Shown: piece by piece, positions 11,050 through 23,512 of the stretch
Numbering within the stretch: the first letter of the stretch is position 1
Layout of the letters: each line of letters opens with the position of its first letter
Assembly (NCBI GenBank): GCA_023614405.1
Contig: CM042689.1
Location: 306,195,132 to 306,259,131, forward strand
Direction: 5' to 3'
Source: Avena insularis
Taxonomy: Eukaryota > Streptophyta > Magnoliopsida > Poales > Poaceae
Length of the DNA stretch: 64,000 nt
Translations under genes and position numbers: made by a program
Notes under the pieces: generated by a model
The model's database searches: none
Told to the model about the DNA's origin: nothing
What the model saw: the letters and a program-made list of their open reading frames with translations, nothing else

Positions 11050-12618
11050 TGAAAGTACCGACTTGATACGACTAGAGGGGGTGAATAGGCGTCTACCCAA
11101 TTTTAATTTGTTTCTCACTTTTAGGCTCAACGAGAAATAAAGTTATCTAGATGTGCAACTAAATGAACAGCCTAAATGCAAGATAACTTACAACAACCAC
11201 AAGAACGGTAAATAGCAAGGAGTAAAGGAAGGGAACGAAGTAACCGGAGCGGGGACACAGAGATATAATTCCCCTCCCAAGGAGCTACATCTATGTTGGA
11301 GATGTGTCGGGGGCACACAAGGTCACCCGAGCGCCACAAAGGCCTCACATTCTCCTCCGGTGAGCTCCCCCACAAAGGAGGCCTCACAATCCACTAACCG
11401 GTGACCTTGAAGGCGCCAACTGAAACCTTTACACCAAGGTTGAGGGGGAGGCTCCACAACTCAATTGGAGGCCCTCAACGACACCTCGAAGCTTCACAAC
11501 ACAAGCCTTAGCTCCGAGGATGCCCTACACCGTCTAGGGTTTCAAGAAACCCAAGAGCAACAAGATCCACAAAGGATGGGTGGGGGAAATAAAATCTTCT
11601 TTGGTGGAAGTGTAGATCTAGGTCACCTCCCTCACCTCTCAAAAGATCAAGTCATTTGAGTGGCTAGAGAGAGATCTAGTGAGGTGAAGCTCAAGCATTA
11701 ATGGAGGAGAGAGAAAAATTTGAAGTAAGTGGGAGGAAGAAGAGGGGTGCCTTAAATAGCCCCCCCCCAGCACTAAACCGTTTAAGCCCCCGCAACGTCA
11801 CCGGAAGTTCCGGTGAGAGGCCGGAAGTTCCGCCCACCCAGGCTCCAACGGTCATCAGATCGTTGACGCCCGCTCCAAAAGCTCAACCGGAAGTTCTAGT
11901 CAAAACAGACCGGAAGTTCCGGTGAACTTCCAATGCAAGTTCTGACCCAAGTTCCGGCAAATAGAACACTTCAAACAGAAGGTTATTGATCCTTCAGCGG
12001 AACTTGGAGCGGAACTAGGGGTGGAATTTCTGGGTCGCGAGCCGAATCTGACCGGAAGTTCCGGTGGCTGGGCGGAAGTTCCGCTCAAGACTTTCTGGCA
12101 GGACAAGTTCCGACGCAAGTTCCGACCCAAGTTCCGGCAAATAGAACCCTTCACACAGAAGGTTACTGATCCACCAGCGGAACTTGGGGCGGAACTTGGG
12201 GCGGAACTAGGATCGGAACAATGCTCAGATCAGCCCGTAGAAAAAGCCTGAGCGGAACTTCCGGCGCCAGGCCGGAAGTTTCGGTGAGACATAGAAGGCT
12301 TCAAACAGAACAGAAAGTCACTCTCTCACGGAATAGTAGGATGGCTGTGGCGGTGCATATAAGTTTGTGCAAGAACAAGTGATTTCCCACAACCTTCCGA
12401 GATGGACCCCCTCTTAATAGTACGGTGACCTAAAACAATAACAGGAGAGAAACTAGGAGAAAACTAAAGGCCACCATCTTCATGAGATCCCAAGAGAGCA
12501 TCCACACAGATTGAAGGAGACATCAACAGCGTTTACCCTGAAACTCAAGCGCACAATTAAAACACAAATGGGATTGTCATTAACACCAAAAACAGCATGG
12601 GAAGATATAGTCCTTTCG
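11050..12618 (-). repeat. Copia-2 3' LTR
   Basis: This 1569-bp LTR pairs with 21946-23512. Many CCGGAAGTTCCGG-type boxes lie at about 11800-12280. A TATTTAAG box lies at 11751-11758 on the minus strand, downstream of them. Its internal terminus reads CGAAAG instead of TGAAAG, a likely deaminated first base. Confidence 0.92.
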
Positions 12619-13148
12619 ATCTCCCCCTTTTTGGTGTTAGATGGCAATCCTAAAGATTTGCATATTATAGAAGCAATCTTTGCAATGGATGGGACAAGCT
12701 CCCCCTGTATGTGTGCAAGGTAGAGAAAAAGCTCTAAGGACAAGACTGGCACACATACAAGGAGGCTCCCCCTTCCAATTGCAAAGATAGCACAAGTGCA
12801 AGGTACAAGAAAGGATAGAGATCATACCAGACACCAACCAAATGTGGTGGAGACAAAAAGAGTAATAATAACAATAACAATAAGAGCTATGAGGATCCAC
12901 CACCATATGCATATGCTCAAAGAATACCACATACACGGCATTGCATAATATACCACATAGATACCACATAGTCTCAAACATAACATGGTCCACAAGCACA
13001 CATAAGTTCGCAGACATAAAAGGTCCACAAGCACACAAATAAACTAGAGAGTTCGCGAGCTAGAAAAGATCAAGGGCAAGAACAGGCTCGCGACTCAACC
13101 CATGCAAATCCCGTAGACAACCTAATAGACATCTTTCTCCCCCTTTGG
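12619..13148 (-). promoter_or_regulatory. Polypurine tracts before the Copia-2 3' LTR
   Basis: Plus-strand pyrimidine runs with CTCCCCCT cores occur at 12621-12634 (next to the LTR), 12699-12707, 12766-12776 and 13134-13148. A further one lies at 15765-15772, just after pol. The terminal run should prime plus-strand synthesis. No gene is seen in 12619-13121. Confidence 0.7.
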
Positions 13149-14760
13149 CATCGAGACACCAAAAAGGAAGAAAAGATCAATATAACCGCCCCAGCCATGA
13201 AAGGGAGGAGGAGCAGACTCAGGGACCCAAGGACCCCACTCAGGCAGCGGACCAGTGACCTCCTCCTCGGACTCATCCTCAGACCAGCGGCAGTTGTCGC
13301 AAATCCAATCATCCTTGGGAACAGTGACAGAGCTAGTGGCCGGTGAGCTAGGAATGTTGAGAGCTATCATGATGGCCTTCTGACGCTGAACATTGTGACG
13401 CTGATCCACATACGCCTGATACTCGTGGTCCTGGAGAAAGCAGAAAGTCTTCTTCACCTTCCCAAGCAGCTTCTTTGCCCAAGACGGGTGCCTCTGGAGA
13501 GAAGGACCACCAGCACTAGAGCCACCAGGAGCAGAGGAGGGACCACCAGCTTCATCTCGAGCCTTCTAGAGTTCAACTTCCTTTTCTTCTTGAGAACGAG
13601 GCTTTTGGTGCTTACTCACACGCAGCTTCTTCTCCTCATGAATGCTGATGTTGTCTTCAGGAAAGCGAGTGCCAGTCGTCTCAAGCCACTTGTGATTGAT
13701 AAGAGTCTGAATGTAGGGAGCATAGATGCAGGAGCGCTTTTCAATAATAGCCTGCCACATCTCTGTGTAGATGAAGTGCATAACATCCATTGACTTGTCA
13801 GTGTCACGCTGGAGATAAGTCTGATGCATGAGGTCAACCTGATAGCCATGAAACTGATCAAAGTTGCTAGCCTTGGGAGAGATGGTGTTCAAGTACACCC
13901 TGCGCATGATGTCATAAACTGGCAGCAGATGATTCACATACCCAGCAGTGCCCCACCCTTCAATGTAGAGAGGCTCCAGGATTAGCAGCTTCAGGGCCGT
14001 GAACACGCCAACCATTTGCCCCGTTGTCAGGCTGAAGGGGATAGCCAAGAAGCTCAGCAAACTCAGACCAAGTGGCAGAAATAAACACTCCCCTAGTCAT
14101 CCACTTCAACACACCTTCGGTAGAGGATTGCATGTGAATAAACATAATAGAGTAAAACGGTGCAATAGCAGCCACATCATAGTTCTGACGGTGCTCCATG
14201 AGGGGAATCAGCCCAAACCTCTAGCAAATATCAAGAGCCTCGCCAAAATATGCATGCTTCTCTTCCATGTGAGACACATTGATGTACTTTTGAGGAGCAA
14301 CCACAAACTTCGTCTTCGTTGCATAGATCTCAGCAAATATTTGTTCCTGACAGCAGTTGTGGAAGTGAGGATCCAAGCAAAGACGGTCACGAGGAACGAG
14401 GTAGGGATCCGTACGCCTGAATGTGGAGTAAGCCTTCTGAGTCCATTTGGAGATTTTGGCCTTGGTCTTGTCTGGCCCATCAGCAGTGGCCTTCTAAGAA
14501 TCAAGAGAAGGCCTCTTCCCTGTAGTAGTAGCACAACGAGCAGCAGCAGCCTTCTAACGGCTAGTCTGAGTAGTTGGACGCACAACCTCAACATCTTCTT
14601 CATTAATCTCAGGAGGAATATCAGAGGATGGTCGATGGACATGCTTGCCTTGACGGGTACCACTTTGCCCTAAGAAGAAAGCACAAGAATAGGGAGGGAA
14701 GGTAGGGTAAGTGCACAAGTTCGGAAGAGGAATCAAAAGAGATAGATTGGAAAAATACAA
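13122..14760 (-). pseudogene. Copia-2 third ORF (envelope position), degenerate
   Basis: A coding-like stretch follows pol on the element strand. It is open from about 14760 with three in-frame stops (near 14555, 14495 and 14220), shifts frame near 14050, and then reads 14060-13566 and 13457-13122. Recognisable segments are KYINVSHMEEKHAYFGEALDI, WMTRGVFISATWSEFAELLG and DSGWGTA-like text YIEGWGTAGYVNHLLP. The pattern of a WMT-G segment followed by FA-LLG recurs in plant transposon proteins of unknown function. The end is acidic (DDWICDNCRWSEDESEEE). No clear signal peptide or membrane segment is visible in the sense frame. Its position matches the envelope-like gene of Sireviruses, but no envelope function is shown. 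Confidence 0.65.
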
Positions 14761-14779
14761 TCAGGAAAAAGTTTCACTG

Positions 14780-15420
14780 TAGCCGGAACTTCCGCCGAAT
14801 CGCCGGAACTTCCGTTGAAAATGGTCCACCGAAAGTTTCGGTCATGGCTCACCGGAAGTTCCGGTGAGACCATGAACTGGCAGTTCAAGCAGCAGTTCAC
14901 TAGATCTAAAAGCCACAAGTGCAAAGATTTTCAAGAGTGTATTGGACCAATCTACTCTAGCATGATACCCTAGGCCTACCAAGATCTCCCAACAAGTTCT
15001 AGCCAAAGAACTAGCCTAGACATGGTGTGCCCTAACTCAAGCAATGGTGAGAGAGCTAGATCTCCATTAATGGACGGAGTTGAGGGCAAATACCAGAGTC
15101 CATGGTGGGAGATCCAGGTGGGGAAGGTTCCCACAGAGCAGATCTGTGGAGGAGTGGCCGGAGACGAAGGGGCCGGAGCACCTTCGCAGAGAGGACTTGG
15201 TCGGCGGCTGCTCCAAATAGAAGATGGGTCTTGGGGGAAAAAGGAAGAAGATCCCGTTTTCCCCCAGGGCCCGCCTTATATAGGACAGAGGACACCACCA
15301 GAAGTTCCGGTGGACCGGAAGTTCCGGGTCAGGCTGAACACCTTCCAGGTCAGCAGGTGGTTCAGACGAACAACCAGCTGACCGGAAGTTTCGGCTACTG
15401 ACCGGAAGTTCCGGTGACGC
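14780..15420 (-). promoter_or_regulatory. Candidate internal promoter ahead of the Copia-2 third ORF
   Basis: Two clusters of LTR-type boxes flank this region: 15298-15415 (four boxes of the CCGGAAGTTCCGG type) and 14783-14865 (four more). On the minus strand the first cluster is followed within about 20 bp by TATATAAGG (15275-15283). That repeats the LTR order of boxes, TATA-like element, then a CT-rich leader. An LTR-like promoter for a subgenomic third-ORF transcript is inferred. Confidence 0.5.
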
Positions 15421-15832
15421 CAGAAAGACCTACTCAGGTTTGGAAGATTACAAGGAAGAACGTGTGGAGGGAATAGAGAGGGCTTGAGGAAATGAAAGGC
15501 TTAGGATAGAGAGCTCAAACTGTGAAGAACCAAAGCCAACAAAAATAAGGAAAAACACAAAAGGGTCAAAGACACAAATAAAAACGGGTCGGTGGCCGAG
15601 GCCACCTTATATAAGAGTAAATGGCTTGACAGCACGAAGATATATCTTGGGTTCATTACCAACACTCATCATGAAGCTCAAATGGTCTCCTTTAGAGACT
15701 ATAGAGTATGAAAACTTTAATGTGCGCATAATAGGGATAGCATTTGTTCATAAGAGGAACTACACTCCCCCTAAATCCATGCCTACATCCAAACAAGATA
15801 CACATTGAGACGCGGGTAGGTGTGCAAGGTAC

Positions 15833-18800
15833 TCAAGCAACATTGCTCGAATCAATGATATTTAGCTCATGCCTTAACTCCCGGAACCTTGCTTCATCAA
15901 GAGGCTTCGTGAAAATATCCGCAAGATTTGCCTTGGTGGGAACATACTCCAAAGAAATGTCTCCTCTAGCAACATGGTCCCGAATGAAATGATGACGAAT
16001 CTCAATGTGCTTGGTCCGGTTGTGTTGCACGGGATTGTGAGCAATAGCAATGGCACTCTCATTGTCACAAAGAAGAGGCACCTTGACAAAAGATAGTCCA
16101 AGATCCTTCAAAGTTTGCTTCATCCATAGCAATTGAGCACAACAGCTTGCAGCAGAGATGTACTCAGCTTCGGCAGTGTACATAGACACACAGTTCTGCT
16201 TCTTCGAGGACCAACAAACCAATGATCTTCCGAGAAACTGGCAAGCTCCGAAGGTTGACTTTCTTCCCACTTTGTCACCAGCCCAGTCCGAGTCCGTGTA
16301 ACCAATAAGATCAAAGCTGGCTCCCTTGGGGTACCACAACCCAAAGTTTGGGGTATGAACTAAATATCGAAAGATTCTCTTGACCGCCACCATGTGACTT
16401 TCCTTTGGTGCGGCTTGAAATCTTGCACACATACCCACACTCAACATAATATCCGGTCGGGATGCACAAAGATAGAGCAAAGAACCAATCATAGAACGAT
16501 AGAGTTTTTGATCCACCTCCTTACCCTTGGGATCGAGATCGAGATCAAGATTAACCTTAGTTGGCATGGGAGTCTTGGCACCTTTGACTTGATCAAACTT
16601 GAACTTCTTGAGCATGTATTGGATGTACTTGGCTTGGTTGATGAAAGTCCCTCTCCTCAATTGCTTGACTTCAAACCCAAGGAAAAACTTCAACTCCCCC
16701 ATCATGGACATCTCGAAGCGATCGATCATGAGCTTGGCAAAATCCTCATTAAAAGTTTTGTTAATAGACCCAAAGATAATGTCATCAACATAGATTTGGC
16801 ATACGAATAAGTGGCCTCCAACTTTCTTAGTAAAAAAGAGTGGGATCAATGATGCCCACTTCGAAGCCACGGTCTAACAAGAGCTCCCTAAGGCAATCAT
16901 ACCACGCACGTGGGGCTTGCTTGAGACCATAGCGTGCCTTATTGAGCTTGTAGACATGGTTCGGAAAAAGTGGATCCTCAAAGCCTAGAGGTTGCTTGAC
17001 GTATACCAACTCTTTCAAAGGACCATTAAGAAAAGCACTCTTAACATCCATTTGATGCAACTTAAAGTTATGATGGGTAGCAAAAGCAAGAAGCATACGA
17101 ATGGATTCAAGGCGAGCAACGGAGGCATAAGTCTCACCGTAGTCAATGCCCTCAACTTGTGAGTATCCTTGGGCAACTAACCTTGCCTTGTTACGCACGA
17201 CAATTCCATTCGCATCACACTTGTTCTTGAAGACCCACTTGGTTCCAATTACATTTTGACAATCTTTGGGCCGCTCAACCAATGTCCAAACATTGTTCCT
17301 CTTGAAGTTGTGAAGTTCTTCGTTAATAGCATCAAGCCAATCATCACCTTCAAGAGCTTCGAAGACTTTCTGTGGTTCCACAAGAGAGATAAACGCATGG
17401 TGAGAGCTAAAGGAAGCTAGTTGCCTCCTAGTAGTGGAACCTTTATTGAAATCTCCATAAACATTATCAAGGTTATGGCCATCTCGAACAAGCTTGGCGA
17501 GACGATAGGCTTGACGGCGGGCTTGTGCTTCAACACGAGATTCTTGAGCTACCACTTGGTCATTGCCACCAATTGAGCCGCCGCCTTGACTATAAGCACG
17601 AACACAAGGGTCATCTTCATCAATTTACACTTCGAGGGAGTCATCATTTGGAGTGGAGCCTTGAGGATCATTTACTTGCTCTTGATCTTGACGAGCTTGA
17701 CCTTGGGGAGAGCCGTGACCTTGAGGAGGAGCCCCATCTTTGGGAGGTTGATGAGGTTGATGAAGAGCTTGTCCGTGGGAGGTGTCTTGAGAAGGAGCCC
17801 CATCGTGGGGAGGTTGATGTTGTTGATGAAGAGCTTGATCTTTGGAGCTTGGAGATTCATGAGCATGGGAAGCTTCGGAAGGGCTTGAGGGAGCTTGTGC
17901 CAAAAATGTAGGTCCTTGAGGGGCAAGATGATCTTGTGAAAGTGAGGGCTCCACTTGAGTAGAGCTTGGTCCTTCTCCTTCATCCACAAGGGGATCCTCA
18001 ATGGGGAGGTGGAAACCCACACCCATTCTTCTTATGGCCTTAGGAGTAATTTCATCACTTGGATCACAAACACCATCTTGCCTAACAAGAGACTCATGGT
18101 TTTCATCAAACTTCACATTGCTCGTCTCTTCAACTCTTCCATTGGCTTTGTTCTAGACTCTATAAGCATGGGACTGATTTGAGTAACCAACGAAAATTCC
18201 TTCTTGAGCCTTGGATTCAAACTTGGACAAACGAACTCCTTTCTTGAGAATGTAGCACTTGCAACCAAACACCCGAAAGTAGCTAACATTTGGCTTTTTC
18301 CCGGTGAGGAGTTCATAGGGGGTCTTGTTCTTTTTCTTGCGGAGATAAAGCCGGTTGGTTGCATGGCAAGCGGTGGAGATGGCCTCGGCCCAAAAGTTGT
18401 ATGGATACTTGAACTCAGCTAGCATAGATCGAGCCGCATCCATCAAAGTGCGATTCTTCCTTTCGGCAACTCCGTTTTGTTGAGGGGTATAGGGAGTGGA
18501 GTATTGATGCTTGATCCCTTCATCACTAAGAAACTCATCCAAGGTATAGTTTTTGAACTCGGTGCCATTGTCACTTCGAATTGAGAGAATAGTTGCATTG
18601 TGCTTCCGTTGAACCTCATTAGCAAAATCGATGATGGTTTGTTGAGTCTCACTCTTGTACTTGAAAAATAATACCCAAGTGTATCTTGAGAAATCATCCA
18701 CAATAACCAAGCAATACTTCTTGCCTCCAAGGCTATCATGAGAGGGTGGACCAAAAAGGTCCATATGCAAGAGCTCCAAACACCTCTCGGTGGTGATTTG

Positions 18801-19352
18801 ATTGAGTGCTTTGTGAGGAGTTTCATGCATCTTCCCTTTAATACAAGCCCTGCAAACACGATCTTTGGCAAAAGAAACATCGTTAATTCCAAGGATGTGG
18901 CCCTCAGAGTGAAGTCTTTGCAAAGTTCTCATGTTAACATGGGCTAGGCGGCGATGCCACAACCAGCCCTTGTCGGCTTTAGCATAGATACATAGAGCAT
19001 GAGGAGTAGTGGTCCCTGAAAAGTCCACCACATACAAGTCATGCTCTACATACCCTACAAAAGCCACCTTGAGAGACTTGCTCCACATGAGGACCACGAT
19101 ATGAGCATTAAAGAATGAAGAAAGACCCATAAGAGCAAGAGCACGAACTGAGAGTAAGTTGTAACCAAGAGTTTTGACAAGCATGACGTCAACCAAGGAT
19201 ACATCCGGGGTTACCACCACTTTGCCAAAACCCAAAACCTGAGAGCTTGTTTTGTCATCGTAGGAGACCATGGTGTTGGAAATATTGGGCCTCATCTCGG
19301 TCATGATAGACTTGCTTCCGGTCATATGACTCGTGGCACCACTATCAAGCAC
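15833..19352 (-). pseudogene. Copia-2 pol, nearly open (two stops, one frameshift)
   Basis: Pol is read on the minus strand. The first part (19352-16827) stays in one frame apart from stops at 18153-18155 (TAG) and 17625-17627 (TAA). It holds protease (DSGATSHMTG), the pre-integrase motif HRRLAHVNMRTL, a zinc pair VCRACIKGK, integrase catalytic residues in HMDLFGP, RSDNGTEF and NGVAERKNRTL, a His/Gln/Pro-rich linker, and the first half of the reverse transcriptase. A frameshift in a poly-T run near 16840 leads to 16870-15833, with catalytic YVDDI, then RNase H with YTDSDWAGD, YTAEAEYIS and LCDNESA. It ends KPLDEARF...NIIDSSNVA. The encoded polyprotein would process Gag, reverse-transcribe and integrate. 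The ATG at 19352 is only the first one in frame; pol probably starts at the gag-pol junction. Confidence 0.92.
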
Positions 19353-19390
19353 CCATTTTAATCCACCGGAAGCATAGTCCTACAAGAAAA

Positions 19391-19632
19391 TCAAGCTTTG
19401 GTTTTAGGTACCCATTTTGCAGTGGGTCCCCTTTTGTTAGTAACAAGAGCCTTTGGCACCCAAATGGCCCAATGATAATCATGCGTGTAATAAGTTCCCA
19501 CATATCTAGCATATACATGACCATCATATGATTTGCAAAGAATATAAGAGGGATTGTTCTTTCCGGCAAAGTTGTCACTTTGCAAGAGGGTTAGGCCATT
19601 ATAAGCCCCTTGAGCCATGCCCTTGTTCTTTT

Positions 19633-19666
<34 letters not shown>

Positions 19667-21894
19667 AGTCTTGGCAAGTTGATCCTTCAACACCTTGACT
19701 TCCTCTATGCGATGCTCATGCTTGCAACAAGGGTTAGGAGTGCTAGACAAGTCTATAATTTGCACAGTGGAAGACTTAGCATGATCACAAGTTAATTGAG
19801 TTTGAAGCTGTTCATGGGCTTCAAAAAGATTTGAGAATTTGCTCTCCAAGGCTTTGTGTTCCTCTTTGAGTTTCTCAAGATCCTTTTGAGTCCTATCATG
19901 ACCACCCACAAACTCAACTTTTTGTTTCTTAAGCACCTTAACCAAAGCAAGAGCATGATCACGTTCTTTAATTATAGAGCACAAGGTGTTGTTATGATCA
20001 TCTACAAGCTTAGACACATTTTCATCAATATTAATTCTCATATTTTGTTCATCCTCAAGACTTTGAGTGAGAGAAGCAATTTCATCGGCGGCATCTCTTT
20101 CATTTTTACTTAGCAAGTCAAGAAGTTCTTCCTTTTCATCTAAGGCATCCCTAACATTGTCAAGTTGTGCAAGCAAGGACTCAAAGCAAGTTTTAGTTTC
20201 TTCATCCAAGGTAGCAACAAATTCACACATGTCAATCATCTCTTTCTTCACCTCTAGACCAACAAGATCTAGAGAGGAAGGCTCACTAGAGATAGGTTGA
20301 GGAGTGGATTTCGGTGTTACCTCGGTGGCCTTGGCCATGAAGCACTTTTGGTTGGAAGAGATGACATTTTCATTGGTGAGTCGAAGAGGGATAGACGTGG
20401 AGTTGAGGTAGTGGCAATAGCAGCAACTCCCACAATCTCTCCACCGTGAACTTCATCATCATCATCTTCATCCGTGCCCGAAAGGTATTCTTCATGGACC
20501 ACTATTGCTCGTTCCTTGTTGGCGACGTTCTTGACGGCATAGTTCTTGTTCAAGGGATGAGGAGGTCTTGACTTGATCTTGCGAATGAGACGACCACCAT
20601 TGTCTTCACGGTTCTCAAGGGGACACTTGGCCACGAAGTGACTCTTGTCATTGCAATTGTAGCATGACCTTGCCTTGGGAGACTTGTTGGGTGAGTTGAA
20701 TCTTGAGTTGTCCCTTGATCTTGCCTTCAACCCGGACTTGTTCCAAAAGGCCCTCAAAGCTAGAGCAAGATGTTCGTTGAAGGCACACTTGAGATCCTCT
20801 TGAGATCACTCACTTGATGTATCATCATCATCAACTTCAATAGCCTTGGCCTTCAAAGCAAGATTCACTTTGGTTGACCCAATGGCCCTAGCACGAGCGG
20901 ACTCCGCATTCTTCTTGGCAATAGTCATGGCAATTACTTCGCTCAAGACTTCTTGGGAGGTCATGAGGTGAAAGTTGGTTCTTCCGTTGATTGAGTTGAG
21001 CTTTTGTTCTTCAAACGGAACGAGAGCTTGAATGAACTTCCTCTTCATAAACTTGTCATCAACATAGTGGGCCCCAAGGTCCCTCATAGTGGAACAAAGA
21101 ACTTTGAGGCGCCTATACATGTATTCGGGGGTCTCATCATCTTGCATTGCGAAACCATCACACTCGTTGTTGATTTCATCAAACTTGGAGCTTTGGATGC
21201 TTGCATTTCCAACAAAGAGCTCGGTGAGTTGATCCCAAGCTCCCTTGGCGGTGTCGAATTGGCGAATGTGAGCAAAGTCCTTTGGAGTCAAAGCCTTTTG
21301 AATCATCCCCAAAGCTGTGGCATGGAGTTTCTTGTCCACCACTTCACCTCGTGTCAACTTCTTTGGGTCATATGGAGAGAATCCATCCTCCACAATCCTC
21401 ATTAACTCAATAGAAGAGCTGGAAATATGTGAGCGCATTAGATATTGCCAATTGGTGAAATTATAAGTATCTAGCATGGGTGGTGCTCCTTGAGGAATGA
21501 TGTGTGGCATGGGAATGGGTGGATCCGGAGAGTACTTAGGCGGTGGGGGTGCCGCCGAGAAGTCCTTTCCTCCATTTTCCTCTTTGGAAGTTGGGTTCTC
21601 GGGCTCCTCGGTGTTCTCACTTGGAGCCTTGGTAGAGGTTTGAGCAACAAAACCAAGTCCCAAGCGAGTGGTGACGGTCGCGGGAGTTACCCTGGGGGTG
21701 GTCATCGTAACGGTGGGAGGAAGCTCGGTGGTTTGGGGTGTGTCAAGAGCAACCATGGGGTTTGGCTTGAGAGAATGCAAGATAGTCATCATTTCCTCGA
21801 ACTTGGACATCATGGATGACTCCAATTGCTTGAGGTCATCCATAGTGGCCAAGTTCTTGGATTTTTCGGTTTCACTACCCCCTTCGTCGGCCAT
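19391..21894 (-). pseudogene. Copia-2 gag, one stop and one frameshift
   Basis: Gag starts at the ATG at 21894 (MADEGGSETEKSKN), 52 bp inside the 5' LTR boundary. The first 362 codons hold the UBN2-type Gag domain (YNFTNWQYLMRSH, AKGAWDQLTELF, YMYRRLKVLC). A TGA at 20806-20808 interrupts the frame, which continues to the intact zinc knuckle CYNCNDKSHFVAKC near 20670-20630. A frameshift near 20340 leads to 20338-19391, a long Glu/Lys-rich predicted coiled coil with a poly-Lys run, ending in the conserved tail WAIWVPKAL...KWVPKTKA. The large coiled-coil extension after the zinc knuckle is shared with Copia-1. It acts in RNA packaging in the cytoplasm; this copy is interrupted. Confidence 0.9.
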
Positions 21895-21931
21895 AGTCTC
21901 TTATGCGGTAAAGCCCGAAATAAGAGCCTTT

Positions 21932-21943
21932 GCACTAATACCA
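21932..21943 (-). promoter_or_regulatory. Copia-2 primer binding site, mutated
   Basis: TGGTATTAGTGC on the minus strand lies two bases after the 5' LTR. It differs at two positions from the initiator-Met tRNA complement TGGTATCAGAGC seen in Copia-1. Confidence 0.85.
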
Positions 21944-21945
21944 AT

Positions 21946-23512
21946 TGAAAGTACCGACTTGATACGACTAGAGGGGGGTGAATAGGCGTATACCAAATTT
22001 TAATCTGTTTATCACTTTTAGGCTCAACGAGAAAGAAAGTTATCTAGATGTGCAACTAAATGAACAACCTAAATGCAATATAACTTACAACAACCACAAG
22101 AACGGTAAATAGCAAGGAGTAAAGGAAGGGAACGAAGTAACCAGAGCGGGGACACGGAGATATAATTACCGTAGTTCACTCCCAAGGAGCTACGTCTATG
22201 TTGGAGAGGTGTCGGGGCCACACAAGGTCACCCGAGCGCCACAAAGGCCTCACCACCTTCTCCGGTGAGCTCCCCCACAAAGGAGGCCTCACAATCCACT
22301 AACCGGTGACCTTGGAGGCGCCAACCGAAACCTTTACACCAAGGTTGAGGGGGAGGCTCCACAACTCAATTGGAGGCCCTCAACGACACCTCGAAGCTTC
22401 ACAACACAAGCCTTAGCTCCGAGGATGCCCTACACCGTCTAGGGTTTTCAAGAAACCCAAGAGCAACAAGATCCACAAAGGATGGGTGGGGGAAATCAAA
22501 TCTTCTTTGGTGGAAGTGTAGATCTAGGTCACCTCCCTCACCTCTCAAAAGATCAAGTCATTTGAGTGGCTAGAGAGAGAGATCTAGTGAGGTGAAGCTC
22601 AAGCATTAATGGAGGAGAGAGAAAAATTCGAAGTAAGTGGGAGGAAGAAGAGGGGTGCCTTAAATAGGCCCCCCTGAACTGAACCGTTTCAGCCCCTGCG
22701 ACCTCACCGAAAGTTACGGTGAGAGGCCGGAAGTTCCGCCCAGCCAGGCTCCAACGGTCATCAGACCGTTGACGCTCGCTCCAAAAGCTCAACCGGAATT
22801 TCCGGTCAAAACAGACCGGAAGTTCCAGTGAACTTCCGATGCAAGTTCCAACCCAAGTTCTGGCAAATAGAACACTTCAAACAGAAGGTTACTGATCCTT
22901 CAGCGGAACTTGGAGCGGAACTAGGGGCGGAGTTTCTGGGTCCCGAGCCGAATCTGACCAAAAGTTCCGTCGGCTGGGCGGAAGTTCCGCTCAGGACTTT
23001 CTGGCAGGACAAGTTCCGACGCAAGTTCCAGCCCAAGTTCCGGAAAATAGAACCCTTCGCACAGAAGATTACCGATCCACCAGCGGAACTTGGGGAGGAA
23101 CTAGGATCGGAACAATGCTTAGATCAGCCTGCAGAAAAAGCCTGAGCGGAACTTCTGGCGCCAGGCCGGAAGTTTCAGTGAGACATAGAAGGCTTCAAAC
23201 AGAACAGAAACTCACTCTCTCACGGAATAGTAGGATGGCTGTGGCGGTGCATATAAGTTTGTGCAAGAACAAGTGATTTCCCACAGCCTTCCGAGATGGA
23301 CCCCCTCTTAATAGTACGGTGACCTAAAACAATAACTGGAGAGAAACTAGGAGAAAACTAAAGGCCACTATCTTCATGAGATCCCAAGAGAGCATCCACA
23401 CAGATTGAAGGAGACATCAACAGCGTTTACCCTAAAACTCAAGCGCACAATTAAAACACAAATGGGATTGTCATTAACACCAAAAACATCATGGGAAGAT
23501 ATAGTACTTTCA
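21946..23512 (-). repeat. Copia-2 5' LTR
   Basis: This 1567-bp LTR is nearly identical to 11050-12618. It carries the same symmetric boxes (about 22710-23170) and a TATTTAAG box at 22659-22666 on the minus strand. Confidence 0.92.

Larger units (their letters stand above)
11050..23512 (-). mobile_element. Copia-2: Sirevirus-like Ty1/copia element with a third ORF
   Basis: This is a complete 12463-bp minus-strand element bounded by TG...CA and flanked by the duplication actct (11045-11049 and 23513-23517). LTRs are 21946-23512 (5') and 11050-12618 (3'). Internal order is gag, pol, then a 3.2-kb region with an extra ORF, symmetric boxes and polypurine tracts. Its LTR boxes have the core CCGGAAGTTCCGG, a different sequence but the same symmetric CGG...CCG style as Copia-1. 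Extra boxes sit upstream of the third ORF, as described for envelope-carrying Sireviruses. Pol has only two in-frame stops and one frameshift, so the element is less decayed than Copia-1. Confidence 0.92.

Noticed and set aside
13999..14673. 224-codon plus-strand frame
   Set aside because: It is antisense to the Copia-2 third ORF and has no recognisable motif.
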